Origin: Ardenticatenaceae bacterium
GTDB taxonomy: Bacteria; Chloroflexota; Anaerolineae; Promineifilales; Promineifilaceae
Assembly (NCBI GenBank): GCA_020634245.1
Contig: JACKCC010000011.1
Span: forward strand, 248,001-312,000
Direction: 5' to 3'
DNA length: 64,000 nucleotides
The position numbers and the translations under genes are program-made. Below the pieces are notes generated by a model. The model saw only the letters and a list, made by a program, of their open reading frames with translations. It searched no databases and was not told the origin of the DNA. Positions 62,930-64,000 of the stretch are shown piece after piece; position 1 is the first letter of the stretch; each line of letters starts with the position of its first letter.

Positions 62930-63850
62930 ATGACCACGACAATTCTGACACACGATCGCACGACCTGGACCGACATCATTCAGCCTACCGATGAGGACAT
63001 CGAGCAGCTCAAAGCCCGCTATCCCAATTTCCATCCATTGAATCTGCACGACTGCCTCAGCGAACTGGAATTCCCCAAAATCGATCACTATGACGACTAC
63101 CTATTCCTCGTCGTTCATTTACCCCGGTGGGATGACGAAGAAAAAATCTCCCGCCCCAGCGAAGTGGACATTTTCATCAGCAAAGGGGTTTTGGTCACCG
63201 TCCACGCGGGCAACTTAAAACCCCTCAATGAATTATTCGCCTGCGTTCAGCAAAATACCGACTTTAGCGACCGTTTGATGGGGCGTGGGGCCAGCCCGCT
63301 TTTGTATGAACTGCTCGACGAATTAATCAACTACTGCTACCCCATCCTGCGCAAAGTCAACCAAAATATTCGCCACGCCGAAGAACATCTTTTCCGGGAA
63401 GAAACCGAACACATCCTGCATGATATTGCCGTCGTACGGCGCGACGTCATCGCCCTGCGCCACATTTTACGGCCGCAGTGGGACATTATGAACGCCCTGG
63501 AAAAAGGCAACTGGCCCTTCATCCACGACGATTTAACGCTTTACTGGAGCAATTTGGGCGACCATCTGGCCCAGTTGAAGGCGATGCTGGACGAGCACGT
63601 GGACGTAATTGATGGTCTTTCAGATACGATTGACACGCTGGCGTCGCACCGGATTGACGGTGTGGTGCGTGTGTTGACGTTTATTACGATTTTGACGGCT
63701 CCACTGACTTTGCTGGCGACGATTTTCGGTATTAATGTGGAACTGCTGCCGGTACAGTATCATCCCCTGTTATTTTTGGCGGTAATCTTCATCGGGGTGT
63801 TGTTAACGGCCGTACTCATTCTCTACCTGAAACGCCGCGGCTTCCTATAG
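62930..63850 (+). CDS. CorA-family divalent cation transporter
   Basis: The 306-aa protein has a long cytosolic domain and two C-terminal helices (VLTFITILTAPLTLLATIFGI and PLLFLAVIFIGVLLTAVLILYL) flanking the pore motif. The signature is FGINVELLP in place of the usual GMN, a variant. KRRGFL ends the protein. It transports Mg2+ or Co2+/Ni2+. No ribosome site is visible before ATG 62930, and the upstream gene is divergent, so a leaderless or weak start is possible. Its stop overlaps the converging gene by 3 bp. Confidence 0.93.
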   Translation: MTTTILTHDRTTWTDIIQPTDEDIEQLKARYPNFHPLNLHDCLSELEFPKIDHYDDYLFLVVHLPRWDDEEKISRPSEVDIFISKGVLVTVHAGNLKPLNELFACVQQNTDFSDRLMGRGASPLLYELLDELINYCYPILRKVNQNIRHAEEHLFREETEHILHDIAVVRRDVIALRHILRPQWDIMNALEKGNWPFIHDDLTLYWSNLGDHLAQLKAMLDEHVDVIDGLSDTIDTLASHRIDGVVRVLTFITILTAPLTLLATIFGINVELLPVQYHPLLFLAVIFIGVLLTAVLILYLKRRGFL

Positions 63851-64000
63851 CCCAAAATCTACCGGCCAAATCGATAAAATCATCACCGCAATCACCGAGG
63901 CAATAGCCAGCGTCGGCCCAAACTCAATTTCTCGCCGCATATAAGAAATGTCCCTTTTCACAACCGCATAGCTTGCGCCATAAAGGCCATGTATAAAACC
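63845..64000 (-). CDS. C-terminal end of a probable membrane protein, prepilin-peptidase-like
   Basis: The 51 codons to the stop at 63845 encode an end that runs in from outside the window, with VVKRDISYMRREIEFGPTLA, a helix and VDFGL. The pattern of a basic patch, EFGP and a terminal hydrophobic helix resembles the C-terminus of A24 prepilin peptidases (usual PFGPxLxxG). The identification is weak, but fits the Flp-pilin-like gene 1 kb away. It converges with and overlaps the CorA gene. Confidence 0.45.
   Translation of the reverse strand, partial: GFIHGLYGASYAVVKRDISYMRREIEFGPTLAIASVIAVMILSIWPVDFGL

Larger units (their letters stand above)
1959..63813. repeat. Highly iterated palindrome ACGGCCGT across the whole window
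   Basis: Reading the window by eye I count about 87 copies of the octamer ACGGCCGT; about one is expected for 64 kb of 50% GC sequence. Many are the 10-bp palindrome AACGGCCGTT. CGGCCG in other flanks occurs only about 20-25 times, near chance, so the enrichment is specific to the A...T flanks. Copies fall in every reading frame (TAV, NGR/YGR, RP) and between genes (for example near 43992, 45580, 52664, 57757, 62896). Closest pairs are about 40 bp apart (near 41559 and 41599). This resembles the HIP1 element of cyanobacteria. Confidence 0.93.

Overview
The window looks like a chromosomal piece of a Chloroflexota (Anaerolineae/Ardenticatenia-like) bacterium. The evidence is indirect: roughly 50% GC, no LPS/outer-membrane genes, secreted proteins with Thr/Pro stalks, terminal 'YLPxV/FLPIAIK' tags, 'YQGRL...' and 'GTIGQP' families common in that phylum, and a Flp-type pilin. 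No rRNA, tRNA, CRISPR array or intact insertion sequence was seen. The left edge carries the start of a possible transposase-like gene.

Layout. (1) 0.3-6.3 kb: housekeeping and surface genes (polyphosphate kinase, UbiA prenyltransferase, TrmH-type RNA methyltransferase, a CAP-LysM secreted protein). (2) 6.3-36.2 kb: a large, almost wholly minus-strand exopolysaccharide locus with Wzz-, Wzx- and Wzy-like proteins, an initiating phosphoglycosyl transferase, seven other GT2/GT4 glycosyltransferases, a WecG/TagA enzyme, sugar-modifying enzymes (DegT aminotransferase, SDR epimerase, two hexapeptide acyltransferases) and a GH44-like lipoprotein glycanase. Its distal end is a partner-switching module (STAS antagonist, SpoIIE/PP2C phosphatase, RsbW-like kinase, response regulator). 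The TagA-like enzyme itself carries two STAS domains, so signalling and polymer synthesis look physically joined. (3) 36.7-45.5 kb: a minus-strand cluster in the order sigma factor, cytosolic zinc-finger anti-sigma-like protein, TPR-CHAT protease, membrane-anchored subtilase and an unrecognised 762-aa protein; this is the best candidate for an undescribed proteolysis-linked regulatory or defence system. (4) 45.9-49.4 kb: a divergent operon of three secreted proteins including a trypsin-like lipoprotein. (5) 49.8-64 kb: mostly housekeeping genes (YchF, deoxynucleoside kinase, probable 6S RNA with a clear sigma-70 promoter and terminator, lipid kinase, GDPD, AAA ATPase, thiolase, CorA), plus a Flp-pilin/PA14 fusion and, at the right edge, the C-terminus of a possible prepilin peptidase.

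Across the whole window the octamer palindrome ACGGCCGT (often AACGGCCGTT) occurs about 85-90 times, where about one is expected by chance. It lies in all reading frames and between genes, resembling the cyanobacterial HIP1 phenomenon. Sites are rare in the AT-richer core of the polysaccharide locus (27.4-31.3 kb) and dense in the CHAT-protease region.
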